Assembly: GCF_036002505.1 (NCBI RefSeq)
Contig: NZ_DASYTH010000428.1
Span: 1 to 64,000, forward strand
From: DASYTH01 sp036002505
GTDB taxonomy: Bacteria > Actinomycetota > Actinomycetes > Mycobacteriales > Pseudonocardiaceae
Length of the DNA: 64,000 nucleotides
Reading direction: 5' to 3'
In this document: one piece after another, positions 25,330 to 33,261 of the stretch
Layout of the letters: each line of letters opens with the position of its first letter
Position numbering within the stretch: position 1 is the stretch's first letter
The notes under the pieces: model-generated
The model's input: the letters and a program-made list of their open reading frames with translations, nothing else
Told to the model about the DNA's origin: nothing
Databases searched by the model: none
Made by a program: the position numbers and the translations under genes

Positions 25330-25366
25330 AACACCCCGGGGAACCCCTCGGGGTGTTGCTTTTTTC
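25330..25366 (+). terminator. Intrinsic terminator after YCII copy 1
   Basis: AACACCCCG pairs with CGGGGTGTT around a 10-base loop and is followed by GC and a run of six T. This is a classical Rho-independent terminator, rare in this GC-rich window. Confidence 0.9.
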
Positions 25367-25464
25367 TGAAGAATTTCTTGCCGCGGTGTCGATTCCGGTT
25401 CGCTCCGCTCGACGCGTTGGCAGCGGCCGGAAATACCGGCCCTACGTCTCGAAGGAGAAGAGCG

Positions 25465-25821
25465 ATGCGATTCCTCACCATGGTCAAGGGTTCGGAGAAC
25501 GCCGGCCAGCCGCCGCAGTCCCTGATGGAGGCGATCGGCAAGCTCGGCGAGGAAGCCACCATCGCCGGCGTGCTGGTCGAGACCGGTGCGCTGGGGCCGA
25601 GCGGGCTGGGCGCCCGCATCCGGATCGGCGGCGGCAAGCTGGACGTGACGGACGGCGCGTTCGGCGAGGGCACCGAGCTGGTCGGCGGCTACGCCGTGTA
25701 CGAGGTCGAGTCGAAGGAGGAGGCCCTGCACTGGGGCCGCCGGTTCGCCCAGCTGCACGCCGACCACTGGCCCGAGTGGACCGGCGAGGTCGAGATCCGC
25801 CAGGTCGTCTTTCGCCAGTAG
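25465..25821 (+). CDS. YCII/DGPF-domain protein, copy 2
   Basis: A 118-residue paralogue of the preceding gene with the same layout: RFLTMVKGSENAGQPPQSLMEAIG, LGPSGLGARIRIGGG, then VTDGAFGEGTELVGGYAVYEV, in which the DGPF motif has become DGAF. ATG 25465 follows GAAGGAG. It has its own promoter space and its own terminator of the same design, so the duplication included the 3' signal. YCII domains are proposed small-molecule or peroxide-related enzymes; activity unproven. Confidence 0.9.
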   Translation: MRFLTMVKGSENAGQPPQSLMEAIGKLGEEATIAGVLVETGALGPSGLGARIRIGGGKLDVTDGAFGEGTELVGGYAVYEVESKEEALHWGRRFAQLHADHWPEWTGEVEIRQVVFRQ

Positions 25822-25837
25822 TTCCGCGCACCAACGC

Positions 25838-25874
25838 AGGCGCCCCAGGAAACCCCTGGGGCGTCTGCCTTTTA
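25838..25874. terminator. Intrinsic terminator after YCII copy 2
   Basis: GGCGCCCCAGG and CCTGGGGCG form the stem with a short A-rich loop, followed by TCTGCCTTTT. The MBL gene converges and its stop lies in the T-run, so the signal may serve both strands. Confidence 0.8.
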
Positions 25875-26633
25875 CGGCACCGGCACGAACGGCTCGGCCA
25901 GGTGCGCGGTGCCGATCGTGCCGCCGGCCGCCCGGATCTCGTCCAGCACCGCCATGCGCGTGGCGGCCGCCTGCTCGGCGTCGTCGTCGTACAGGTAGGT
26001 GACCGCCGGGTTCTTGAGCTGGACCGCGTGCAGCACCAGGTCACCGGTCAGCACCAGGTCACCGACCCGCACCACCTGATGGCCGGGCGTGTGCCCCGGC
26101 GTGTGGATCACCCGGATTCCGGGCACCACCTCGACGTCTCCGTCCACGACCTGCACGCGCTCACCCAGCGGCCCCAGCACGCGCTCGCGGACCGCCCCGG
26201 ACGCCCACTCCACCTCCGCCCGCTGCAACACGTGCCGCGCGTTCGGAAACGCCGGCACCCCGCCGAGCACCGTCCCACTCACGTGATCGCTGTGCACATG
26301 GGTGATCACCACCACGTCGATCTCGTCCGGTGCGGTGCCCGCCGCGGCGAGCTCCTCCGGCAGCCGTCCCGGCACCGGCGCCCAACCCGCCGCCAGCGAG
26401 TCCGTTCCGCCGATCCCGGTGTCCACCAGCACGGTGCGCCCACTCCGGTCCCGCAGCAGGTAACACCGGAACTCCAACACCCACTCGCCGGTGTCCAGCC
26501 CCGCCCAGTCCGCCGCCGACGCGTTCGCGAAGATCTCCGCGAGCGGCCTTCGCAGCGGCGCTCCCAACGGCCCCACCGCATCCCGGAGCGGCACCACCTC
26601 GACCCCGTCGACCATCCTCGGCGCATAAGGCAT
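25872..26633 (-). CDS. MBL-fold metallo-hydrolase
   Basis: A 253-residue zinc hydrolase of the metallo-beta-lactamase fold, probably cytoplasmic. The metal ligands are in THVHSDHVSG (HxHxDH), the distal His in HTPGHTPGH, an Asp in LVLTGDLVLH and a final His in GTAHLAEPF. The strand FRCYLLRDRSGRTVLVDTGIGG is the usual lead-in. The pattern is that of N-acyl-homoserine lactonase/quinolone-response-like members, without enough detail to assign a substrate. ATG start; divergent from the rho paralogue. Confidence 0.87.
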   Translation of the reverse strand: MPYAPRMVDGVEVVPLRDAVGPLGAPLRRPLAEIFANASAADWAGLDTGEWVLEFRCYLLRDRSGRTVLVDTGIGGTDSLAAGWAPVPGRLPEELAAAGTAPDEIDVVVITHVHSDHVSGTVLGGVPAFPNARHVLQRAEVEWASGAVRERVLGPLGERVQVVDGDVEVVPGIRVIHTPGHTPGHQVVRVGDLVLTGDLVLHAVQLKNPAVTYLYDDDAEQAAATRMAVLDEIRAAGGTIGTAHLAEPFVPVP

Positions 26634-26782
26634 ACCGCGATCGTGTCAGACCCTGCTACCCTGAACGCAGGGCAGCGAGCATGCCGGCTCAGCCGCGTGC
26701 GATCCGCGCCCCACTCCTCTCGAGCATCGAGCGCCCTCTCGTGGCGCCTGCTCTCCCATATCCCCTCAGGGGAAGGAAATTC

Positions 26783-27883
26783 ATGTCCACATCCGTACAG
26801 TTCTCCGACTCAGAAAGTCCATATCAGACAGTCAGCGGCCTGCTCGACGTCCGCGACAAGGTCGCCCACCTGCGCTCCGACCGCTACCTGCCCGGCCCGG
26901 CCGACGCCCGCATGCCGCTCGTCCAGGTGAAGCGGCACGGTCTGCGCGCCGGTGACCACGTGGTCGCCACCGGCTCCTTCAACGAGGTCATCTCGGTCAA
27001 CGGCAACCCGACGTGGCGTGACCGCCCCCGCTTCGCCGACCTGACCCCGATCCACCCCCACGAGCGCATCCACCTGGAGACCGCGTCCCCGACCACCCGT
27101 GTGATCGACCTGTTCGCCCCCATCGGCAAAGGTCAGCGCGGCCTGATCGTCGCCCCGCCCAAAGCCGGCAAAACCCTGATCCTGCAGGACATCGCCGCGG
27201 CCATCTCGGCCAACCACCCGGAATGCCACCTCATGGTGGTGCTCGTCGGCGAGCGCCCCGAGGAGGTCACCGAGATGCGCGAGTCCATCAAAGGCGAGGT
27301 CGCCGCGTCCACTTTCGACAGAGCCGACCGCGACCACACCACGGTCGCCGAGCTCGCCATCGAACGCGCCAAACGCCTCGTCGAGCTGGGCCAGGACGTC
27401 GTGGTCCTGCTCGACTCCCTCTCCCGCCTGGGCCGGGCCTACAACAACGTCGCCCCCAACGGCGGCCGCATCCTGGCCGGCGGCATCGACGCCGCAGCCC
27501 TGCTCCCACCTCGCCGCTTCTTCGGCGCCGCAAGGAACATCCGAGAAGGCGGCTCCCTCACCATTCTTGCCACCGCCCTCGTGGAGAACGGCTCCCGCAT
27601 GGACGACAACTTCTTTGAGGAGTTCAAGGGAACCGGCAACATGGAGCTCCGCCTGTCGCGCCCCCTCGCCGACAAACGCATCTACCCCGCCATCGACCTC
27701 GACGCCTCCAGCACCCGCCGCGAAGAGATCCTCCTTAACCCCCACGAACGCCAACTGATCTGGCAGCTCCGCCGAACCCTCAGCGGCCTCGACCGCCAGC
27801 AGGCCGTGGAGATCCTGCTCGACAAGCTCAAGAAAACCTCGTCCAACGCCGCCTTCCTCGGTGGCCTCCGGCAAGCCGCGTAG
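26783..27883 (+). CDS. Short Rho-type transcription termination factor paralogue
   Basis: A 366-residue hexameric ATPase/RNA translocase homologue. The motor is intact: Walker A APPKAGKT, catalytic-Glu strand VGERPEEVTEM, Walker B VVVLLDSLSRLGRAYN, Q-loop GGRILAGGIDAAAL, R-loop RFFGAARNIREGGS, and FEEFKGTGNMELRLSR. It lacks the N-terminal helix bundle and the long basic insert of actinobacterial Rho (~600+ residues). In the remaining cold-shock domain, the RNA-contacting aromatics of E. coli Rho (F62, F64, Y80) align with V, H and R (DKVAHLR; GPADARMP). ATG follows GGAAGGAA after a ~120-base leader. It is likely a second copy with altered RNA loading. Confidence 0.88.
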   Translation: MSTSVQFSDSESPYQTVSGLLDVRDKVAHLRSDRYLPGPADARMPLVQVKRHGLRAGDHVVATGSFNEVISVNGNPTWRDRPRFADLTPIHPHERIHLETASPTTRVIDLFAPIGKGQRGLIVAPPKAGKTLILQDIAAAISANHPECHLMVVLVGERPEEVTEMRESIKGEVAASTFDRADRDHTTVAELAIERAKRLVELGQDVVVLLDSLSRLGRAYNNVAPNGGRILAGGIDAAALLPPRRFFGAARNIREGGSLTILATALVENGSRMDDNFFEEFKGTGNMELRLSRPLADKRIYPAIDLDASSTRREEILLNPHERQLIWQLRRTLSGLDRQQAVEILLDKLKKTSSNAAFLGGLRQAA

Positions 27884-27893
27884 CGTCCCGAAT

Positions 27894-27956
27894 GTCGAAC
27901 TCACTTGCCTGAGCGTCGAACTCAGTTGCTGGAGAGTCGAACTCGCGGGTCCTGGC
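27894..27956. repeat. Three 21-bp units led by GTCGAACTC
   Basis: GTCGAACTC occurs at 27894, 27915 and 27936, exactly 21 bases apart, with degenerate spacers (ACTTGC, AGTTGC, GCGGGT). The block spans the convergent junction of rho and the CGNR gene and encodes the last residues of the latter. A single copy is at 34497-34505. Confidence 0.75.
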
Positions 27957-28467
27957 GGGAGCGGAAGGCCGCGACGTGGACGCGGTTGGCGCAGCGGGCC
28001 GAGCAGAACCGTTTCGCGCGGTTGGTGGAAGTGTCCACATAGAACTTGCCGCAGTCGTCGGCGGCGCAGCGGCCCCAGCGTTGCAGCCCGTGGTGCACGA
28101 TGCCCTGCGCCAGACCCCAGGACGCGGCCGCCGCCACCTCGGTCGCCGGGGGCTCCGTCGGGTCCGCCACGTGGACGTGCCAGTCGGCCACCGCCTCGTC
28201 GTGGCCCGAGGACAGCCGCGGCCGCAGCGGGTGGGCCGCCAGCAGCGCGTTCACCTCGCGCACCACGCCCTCGCGGTCGGTGTCGACCATCGCCTCGAAC
28301 GCTTGCCGCAGGCCGGCCGCGACCTTGCGCAGTGCCCGGACGTCCCGTTCGGTCACCCGCTCCGACCACCACGGCTCCTCGTGGAGCGCCGCCCGCAACT
28401 CGTCCACCCCGGTCAGGTCCGCGTTGGCCAGCCGCAGCGCGACATCTAGGTAACTGGCGTTGTCCAC
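27922..28467 (-). CDS. CGNR zinc-finger / ABATE-domain protein
   Basis: A 181-residue predicted transcriptional regulator. The N-terminal helical ABATE (ligand-sensing) domain (DELRAALHEEPWWSERVTERDVRALRKVA) precedes the C-terminal treble-clef zinc finger (RWGRCAADDCGKFYVDTSTNRAKRFCSARCANRVHVAAFRSR), with four Cys and the Cys-x-x-Arg variant CANR of the CGNR motif. GTG 28467 has AAGGAC upstream and TATACG as a possible -10. The gene ends within the 21-bp repeat block and is divergent from the MATE exporter, which it may control. Confidence 0.88.
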   Translation of the reverse strand: MDNASYLDVALRLANADLTGVDELRAALHEEPWWSERVTERDVRALRKVAAGLRQAFEAMVDTDREGVVREVNALLAAHPLRPRLSSGHDEAVADWHVHVADPTEPPATEVAAAASWGLAQGIVHHGLQRWGRCAADDCGKFYVDTSTNRAKRFCSARCANRVHVAAFRSRQDPRVRLSSN

Positions 28468-28538
28468 GAGCGGTCCTTACGTATAGGCTGCGAATCTGTC
28501 AGGGGCACTTTGCAGCATTGCACCTTACCGGAGGAGGC

Positions 28539-29852
28539 ATGCGCGGACCACGCCAGATCATGCGGCTGGCGCTGCCGGCGCTCGGGGTGCTGGCCGCGGA
28601 GCCGCTGTACGTGCTGGTCGACACGGCGGTGGTGGGCCACCTCGGCGCGGTGTCGCTGGCGGCCCTCGCGGTGGGCGGGACGGTGCTCGCGCAGGCCGTC
28701 AGCGCGCTCACGTTCTTCTCCTACGGCACCACGGCGCGGACCGCCCGGCTGCACGGGGCCGGCCGGCGGGTCGACGCGGTGGCCGAGGGCGTGCAATCCA
28801 CCTGGCTCGCGGCGCTCGGCGGGCTGCTGCTGCTCATCGCCGGCCTGGCACTGGCCGGCCCGATCGCCCGGCTGCTGGCCGGCCCCGGCGACGTCTCGGC
28901 CGCCGCGGTGGGGTGGTTGCGCATCGCGCTGCTCGGCACCCCGTTCATCCTGATCACGATGGCCGGCAACGGTTGGATGCGGGGTGTGCAGGACACCGCC
29001 CGTCCACTGCGCTATGTGTTGGCGGGTAACGGAATCTCCGCCGTATTGTGCCCACTTCTGGTGTACGGCACGGACTTCGGCCTCGCCGGCTCGGCGATCG
29101 CCAATGTGGCCGCGCAGGTGATCTCCGCGAGCCTGTTCCTGCGCGCGCTGGCCGCCGAGCGTGCGCCGGTGCGCCCGCAGCCGGCGGTCATGCGCGCCCA
29201 ACTCGCGGTCGGGCGCGACCTGATCCTGCGCAGCCTCGCGTTCCAGGTCTCGCACATCTCGGCCACCGCGGTCGCCGCGCACACCTCCGCCGCGGCCGCC
29301 GGTGCGCACCAGATCGTGCTGCAGCTGTGGATGTTCGTGGCGCTGGTGCTGGACTGCCTGGCCATCGCCGCCCAGTCGCTGATCGGCGCCGCACTCGGCG
29401 CGGGCGACGCCCGGGGCGCGCGCGAGCTGGCCTGGCGGATCACCGGCTACGGGACGGTGCTCGGCGTGGTGTTCAGCGGTGTGTTCGCGGCGCTGGCCGG
29501 CGTCCTACCTGGAGTGTTCACTTCGGACGGTTCGGTGCTCGCCGAGGTCCCGCACGCCTGGTGGTTCTTCGTCGTGATGCAGATCATGGCCGGCACCCTG
29601 TTCGCCTTGGACGGGATCTTCCTCGGCGCCGGGGACGCCGGATTCATGCGCAACGCCACCATAATCTCGGCCGTGCTCGGGTATCTTCCGCTGACCTGGG
29701 CCGCGCTGGCGTTCAGCTGGGGCCTGTCCGGCATCTGGGCCGGGCTCACGCTGTTCGTGCTGATTCGCTTGGTGCTGGCGGCAGGCCGGCTGCGCTCCGG
29801 CCGGTGGGCCGTCACCGGCGCGGTACTCGCACGTGATCGAGCACACGCTTAG
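28539..29852 (+). CDS. MATE family (DinF-like) multidrug/cation exporter
   Basis: A 437-residue inner-membrane antiporter with ~12 hydrophobic segments in two pseudo-repeats. Family landmarks are IMRLALPALGVLAAEPLYVLVDTAVVGHLG (first two helices), NGWMRGVQDTARPLRYVL at the half junction, and the second-repeat AAAAGAHQIVLQLWMF. It expels drugs or metabolites with Na+ or H+; substrate unknown. ATG follows GGAGGAGG. TAGGCT at 28484 is a possible -10 shared back-to-back with the CGNR gene. The MFS gene follows after 40 bases. Confidence 0.92.
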   Translation: MRGPRQIMRLALPALGVLAAEPLYVLVDTAVVGHLGAVSLAALAVGGTVLAQAVSALTFFSYGTTARTARLHGAGRRVDAVAEGVQSTWLAALGGLLLLIAGLALAGPIARLLAGPGDVSAAAVGWLRIALLGTPFILITMAGNGWMRGVQDTARPLRYVLAGNGISAVLCPLLVYGTDFGLAGSAIANVAAQVISASLFLRALAAERAPVRPQPAVMRAQLAVGRDLILRSLAFQVSHISATAVAAHTSAAAAGAHQIVLQLWMFVALVLDCLAIAAQSLIGAALGAGDARGARELAWRITGYGTVLGVVFSGVFAALAGVLPGVFTSDGSVLAEVPHAWWFFVVMQIMAGTLFALDGIFLGAGDAGFMRNATIISAVLGYLPLTWAALAFSWGLSGIWAGLTLFVLIRLVLAAGRLRSGRWAVTGAVLARDRAHA

Positions 29853-29892
29853 CTTTGCTAACGATTCCCTCCGCGGCGGCGCTGTAACCAGC

Positions 29893-31164
29893 GTGCGTGC
29901 TCTGTGGATCTGGGTGGTCGCCGTGGTTGTCTACATCGCCGCGGTGTTCCACCGAACTTCCCTCGGTGTGGCGGGTCTCGAAGCGGCACAACGGTTTCAC
30001 GTCGGACCGGCGGCACTGGGCACGTTCACCGTGCTCCAGGTCGGGCTCTACGCCCTGATGCAGGTCCCCACCGGGCTGCTGGTCGACCGCTTCGGACCCC
30101 GCCGCGTGCTCACCGTCGCCGCCGTCCTCATGGGACTCGGCCAGGCGCTGTTCGCCGTCGCCGCATCCTACCCGCTCGGCCTGCTCGCCCGCGCGGTGCT
30201 CGGCGTCGGCGACGCGATGACGTTCGTGAGCGTCCTTCGCTTGGTGGCGGCGCACTTCCCGGCCCGGCGGTTCGCCGCGCTCGCCGCGCTGACCGCCGCC
30301 CTCGGCACCGTCGGCAACCTGATCGCCACCGTGCCGCTCACCCTGCTGCTGGACAGCGCCGGCTGGACCGCCACCTTCCTCGTCGCCGGCGCGGCCACCA
30401 CCGGCTACGCGATCGTGATCGCGCTGCGCCTGCCCGGCCCGCCGGCCGACACCCGGGCCGGCGAGCCGGTGGGCGAGGTGCTCACCGAGGTCCGGCGGTC
30501 CTGGCGGGTGCCCGGCACCCGGCTCGGCTTCTGGGTGCACTTCTCCACGATGTTCGCGCCGGCCGTGCTCGGCCTGCTCTGGGGCTTCCCGTACCTGGTG
30601 CAGGCGCAGGGCCTGAGCACCGGTGCCGCGGGCTCCGTGCTGGGGGTGCTGGTGCTCGGTGCGCTCCTCGGCGGGCCGGCCCTCGGCGTGCTGATCAGCC
30701 GCCGCCCGGAGTGGCGGATGCCGCTGGTGATCGCCTATCTGGCCAGCGCGCTCGCGGTCTGGGTGGTGCTGCTCGGCTGGCCCGGCGGGCGGCTGCCGCT
30801 CACCGTCCTGGTCGCGGCGTTCGCCTGGCTCTCCCTCGGCGGACCGGCGTCCAGCATCGCGTTCGCCCTGGCTCGCGACTACAACCCGATGCGCCGCGTG
30901 GGCACCGCCACCGGCGTGGTCAACGTCGGCGGCTTCGTGGCGATCACCCTGTCCGCGCTCGGCATCGGCCTGCTGCTCGACCTCACCGGCTCGTTCCGGA
31001 TCGCCCTGCTGGCCCTGGTGGTGCTGCTGACCCTGGGCGCGTGGCGGACCGCAGTCTGGTGGCGCCGGGCCCGCGCCGCGGTGTTCGCCGCCGAGGCCCG
31101 CGGCGAGGCCGTCCCGGTCCAGCTCACCTACCGCCGGTGGGACGCCGACGTGGTGGCCGCCTAG
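29893..31164 (+). CDS. MFS transporter
   Basis: A 423-residue major facilitator with 12 predicted transmembrane helices. The first helix pair is WIWVVAVVVYIAAVFHRTSLGVAGLEAAQRF, with the loop 2-3 motif GLLVDRFGPRRVL (GxLaDrxGrkxxL type). It resembles nitrate/sugar-phosphate-type and multidrug MFS members; substrate cannot be named. GTG 29893 gives a normal N-terminus; GTG 29833 would overlap the MATE gene by 20 bases. Probably co-transcribed with the MATE gene. A stem-loop region follows before truB. Confidence 0.85.
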   Translation: MRALWIWVVAVVVYIAAVFHRTSLGVAGLEAAQRFHVGPAALGTFTVLQVGLYALMQVPTGLLVDRFGPRRVLTVAAVLMGLGQALFAVAASYPLGLLARAVLGVGDAMTFVSVLRLVAAHFPARRFAALAALTAALGTVGNLIATVPLTLLLDSAGWTATFLVAGAATTGYAIVIALRLPGPPADTRAGEPVGEVLTEVRRSWRVPGTRLGFWVHFSTMFAPAVLGLLWGFPYLVQAQGLSTGAAGSVLGVLVLGALLGGPALGVLISRRPEWRMPLVIAYLASALAVWVVLLGWPGGRLPLTVLVAAFAWLSLGGPASSIAFALARDYNPMRRVGTATGVVNVGGFVAITLSALGIGLLLDLTGSFRIALLALVVLLTLGAWRTAVWWRRARAAVFAAEARGEAVPVQLTYRRWDADVVAA

Positions 31165-31181
31165 GAGCGGACGCGGGCCGC

Positions 31182-31251
31182 GGTGTTGGCTGGACGAAGG
31201 AGCAGCGCGCGAGGAACGAGCGCCGAGCAGCGCACGGAGGAAGCCAACACC
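31182..31251 (+). repeat. Long-loop inverted repeat between MFS gene and truB
   Basis: GGTGTTGGCT (31182-31191) and AGCCAACACC (31242-31251) are perfect complements separated by 50 bases that are rich in AGCGC/GAGCG motifs. It could be a terminator or a leader structure of truB. Confidence 0.45.
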
Positions 31252-31278
31252 ATCTGCGGCCACGCGGGAGCGACGAAT

Positions 31279-32175
31279 GTGACAGCCTGTCGCACCGTGA
31301 AGCCAGGTCTGGTCGTGATCGACAAGCCGGCCGGGATGACGTCGCACGATGTCGTCGCCCGGGTTCGGCGCATCCTCGGCACCCGCAAGGTCGGCCACGC
31401 CGGCACGCTCGATCCGCTGGCCACCGGCGTGCTGGTGCTGGGGGTGGAGCGGGCCACGAAGCTGCTCGGCCACCTCGCCCTGGACCGCAAGGCGTACCTG
31501 GCCACCATCCGGCTCGGCGCGGCAACCACCACCGACGACGCCGAGGGGACCGTGCTGTCCACAGTGGACGATCTCAGCTCCGTGCGGGACAAGGAGATCG
31601 CCGAGGGGATCGCGGCGCTCACCGGTCCGGTCGCGCAGGTGCCGAGCGCGGTCAGCGCGGTGAAGATCGACGGGAAGCGGGCCTATGCCCGGGTGCGGGC
31701 CGGTGAGGACGTGGTGATCCCGCCGCGGCCGGTGCACGTCTACCGGTTCGACCTGCTGCACACCCACCGCGAGCCCGGTGCGATCGACCTGGACGTGCTG
31801 GTCGAGTGCTCGTCCGGCACCTACGTCCGGGCGCTGGCCCGCGACCTCGGCGCCGGGCTCGGGGTCGGCGGCCACCTCACGGCGCTGCGCCGCACCATGG
31901 TCGGCCCGTTCGGCCTGAAGCTGGCGCGCACCCTGGAGCGGCTCGAGGAGGAGCCCACGCTCTCGCTCGACCTCGACGCCTCGGTGGCCGCCGCGTTCCC
32001 CCGCCGCGACGTCGACCGCGACCTCGCCGCCGCCCTCGCGCACGGCCGCCGCCTGCCCGCCGCGGGGATCGAAGGCACCTACGGTGTGTTCGACGAGGAC
32101 GGCCACGCCCTTGCGCTCGCCGTCGATGAGGGCGCGGTGACCCGGGCCCTGGTCGTGCTGAGCCCGGCCGGGTGA
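31279..32175 (+). CDS. truB: tRNA pseudouridine(55) synthase TruB
   Basis: A 298-residue RNA-modifying enzyme that makes pseudouridine 55 in the T loop of tRNAs. The catalytic Asp lies in KVGHAGTLDPLATGVLVLG; other landmarks are GLVVIDKPAGMTSHDVV, DRKAYLATIRLG, QVPSAVSAVKIDGKRAYARVRAGE and SGTYVRALARDLG. A C-terminal PUA-like domain closes the protein. GTG 31279 has GGGAG at good distance; GTG 31297 is an alternative. It is followed by ribF after 21 bases, which has its own leaderless promoter. A TCCACAGTGGA palindrome lies inside the gene. Confidence 0.95.
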   Translation: MTACRTVKPGLVVIDKPAGMTSHDVVARVRRILGTRKVGHAGTLDPLATGVLVLGVERATKLLGHLALDRKAYLATIRLGAATTTDDAEGTVLSTVDDLSSVRDKEIAEGIAALTGPVAQVPSAVSAVKIDGKRAYARVRAGEDVVIPPRPVHVYRFDLLHTHREPGAIDLDVLVECSSGTYVRALARDLGAGLGVGGHLTALRRTMVGPFGLKLARTLERLEEEPTLSLDLDASVAAAFPRRDVDRDLAAALAHGRRLPAAGIEGTYGVFDEDGHALALAVDEGAVTRALVVLSPAG

Positions 32176-32183
32176 CCGGCTTG

Positions 32184-32189
32184 TAGGCT
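32184..32189 (+). promoter_or_regulatory. Leaderless -10 element of ribF
   Basis: TAGGCT is followed by exactly 7 bases and then the GTG of ribF, the standard actinobacterial leaderless layout. Confidence 0.6.
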
Positions 32190-32196
32190 GCCGGGT

Positions 32197-33153
32197 GTGC
32201 AGCGGTGGCGTGGACTGGACAGCCTGCCTGGGGGCTGGGGCCGCTGCGTCGTCACCGTCGGTGTGTTCGACGGGGTGCACCTCGGCCACCAGGAGCTGAT
32301 CCACCGCGCGGTGTCGCTGGCCCATGAGCGCGGGTTACCGAGCGTGCTGCTCACGTTCGACCCGCACCCGTCCGAGGTCGTCCGGCCGGGGAGTCATCCC
32401 GCGCAGCTCACGACGCTGCGGCGCAAGGCCGAGCTGGTCGAGGCGCTGGGCATCGACGTGTTCTGCGTGCTGCCGTTCACCCCCGAGCTCTCCAAGCTCC
32501 CGGCCGACGAGTTCGTGCACGAGGTGCTGATCGAGAAGCTGCACGTGGCCGCCGTGGTGGTAGGGGAGAACTTCGTGTTCGGGCACGGCGCGACCGGCAC
32601 CGTCGACCAGCTCAGCCGCCTCGGCCACCGGTTCGGGTTCGTCACCGAGGGGGCGAAGCTGGTCACCGTGCCGAACGCCCAGCCCGGCGACGAGATCACG
32701 TTCTCCTCCACCTACATCCGGGCCTGCATCGACGCCGGCGACGTGCGGGCCGCGACCGCCGCGCTGGGCCGGCCGCACCGGCTGGAGGGCATCGTGGTGC
32801 GCGGCGACCGGCGCGGGCACGAGCTGGGCTTTCCGACCGCCAACCTGTCCACGCCGCGCTACGCCGCGGTGCCCGCCGACGGGGTGTACGCCTGCCAGTT
32901 CTCCCTGCTCAGCAACGGTGGCCCGCGCAAGGCAGCGGTCTCGGTCGGCACCAACCCGACGTTCTCCGGGCGGGAGCGCCGGGTCGAGGCGTTCGTGCTG
33001 GACGTCGAGGCCGACTACTACGGCCAGCGGGTGGCCGTCGACTTCGTGGAGCGGCTGCGCGACATGGAGCGCTTCCCGTCCAGCGAGGCGCTCGTCGAGC
33101 AGATGCACCGCGATGTCGAACGTACCCGCACGGTGCTGGACCAATCGGGTTAA
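32197..33153 (+). CDS. ribF: Bifunctional riboflavin kinase / FAD synthetase
   Basis: A 318-residue cytoplasmic enzyme making FMN and FAD from riboflavin. The N-terminal FAD synthetase (nucleotidyltransferase) domain has VTVGVFDGVHLGHQELI, TFDPHPSEV, VGENFVFGHGATG and SSTYIRACIDAGD. The C-terminal kinase domain has GIVVRGDRRGHELGFPTANL (with the PTAN motif), VSVGTNPTF, and the metal/flavin segment EAFVLDVEADYYGQRVAVDFVERLRDMERFPS. The GTG start is 7 bases after TAGGCT, so there is no ribosome site. Forms the usual actinobacterial truB-ribF pair. Confidence 0.96.
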   Translation: MQRWRGLDSLPGGWGRCVVTVGVFDGVHLGHQELIHRAVSLAHERGLPSVLLTFDPHPSEVVRPGSHPAQLTTLRRKAELVEALGIDVFCVLPFTPELSKLPADEFVHEVLIEKLHVAAVVVGENFVFGHGATGTVDQLSRLGHRFGFVTEGAKLVTVPNAQPGDEITFSSTYIRACIDAGDVRAATAALGRPHRLEGIVVRGDRRGHELGFPTANLSTPRYAAVPADGVYACQFSLLSNGGPRKAAVSVGTNPTFSGRERRVEAFVLDVEADYYGQRVAVDFVERLRDMERFPSSEALVEQMHRDVERTRTVLDQSG

Positions 33154-33261
33154 TGGGCGACGAGGATACGGCCGAGTGTTCCAATTCTCCACGCCCGATG
33201 TGCTGGACTGGCAAGATGCAGTGGACTGACCTGCGATGAGGTGCTCAGGGGAGAGGCGGCC

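Noticed and set aside
29812..32325. An 837-codon reverse-strand open frame opposite the MFS and truB genes
   Set aside because: Composition (Gly/Arg/His/Gln rich) and overlap with well-supported genes mark it as a shadow.
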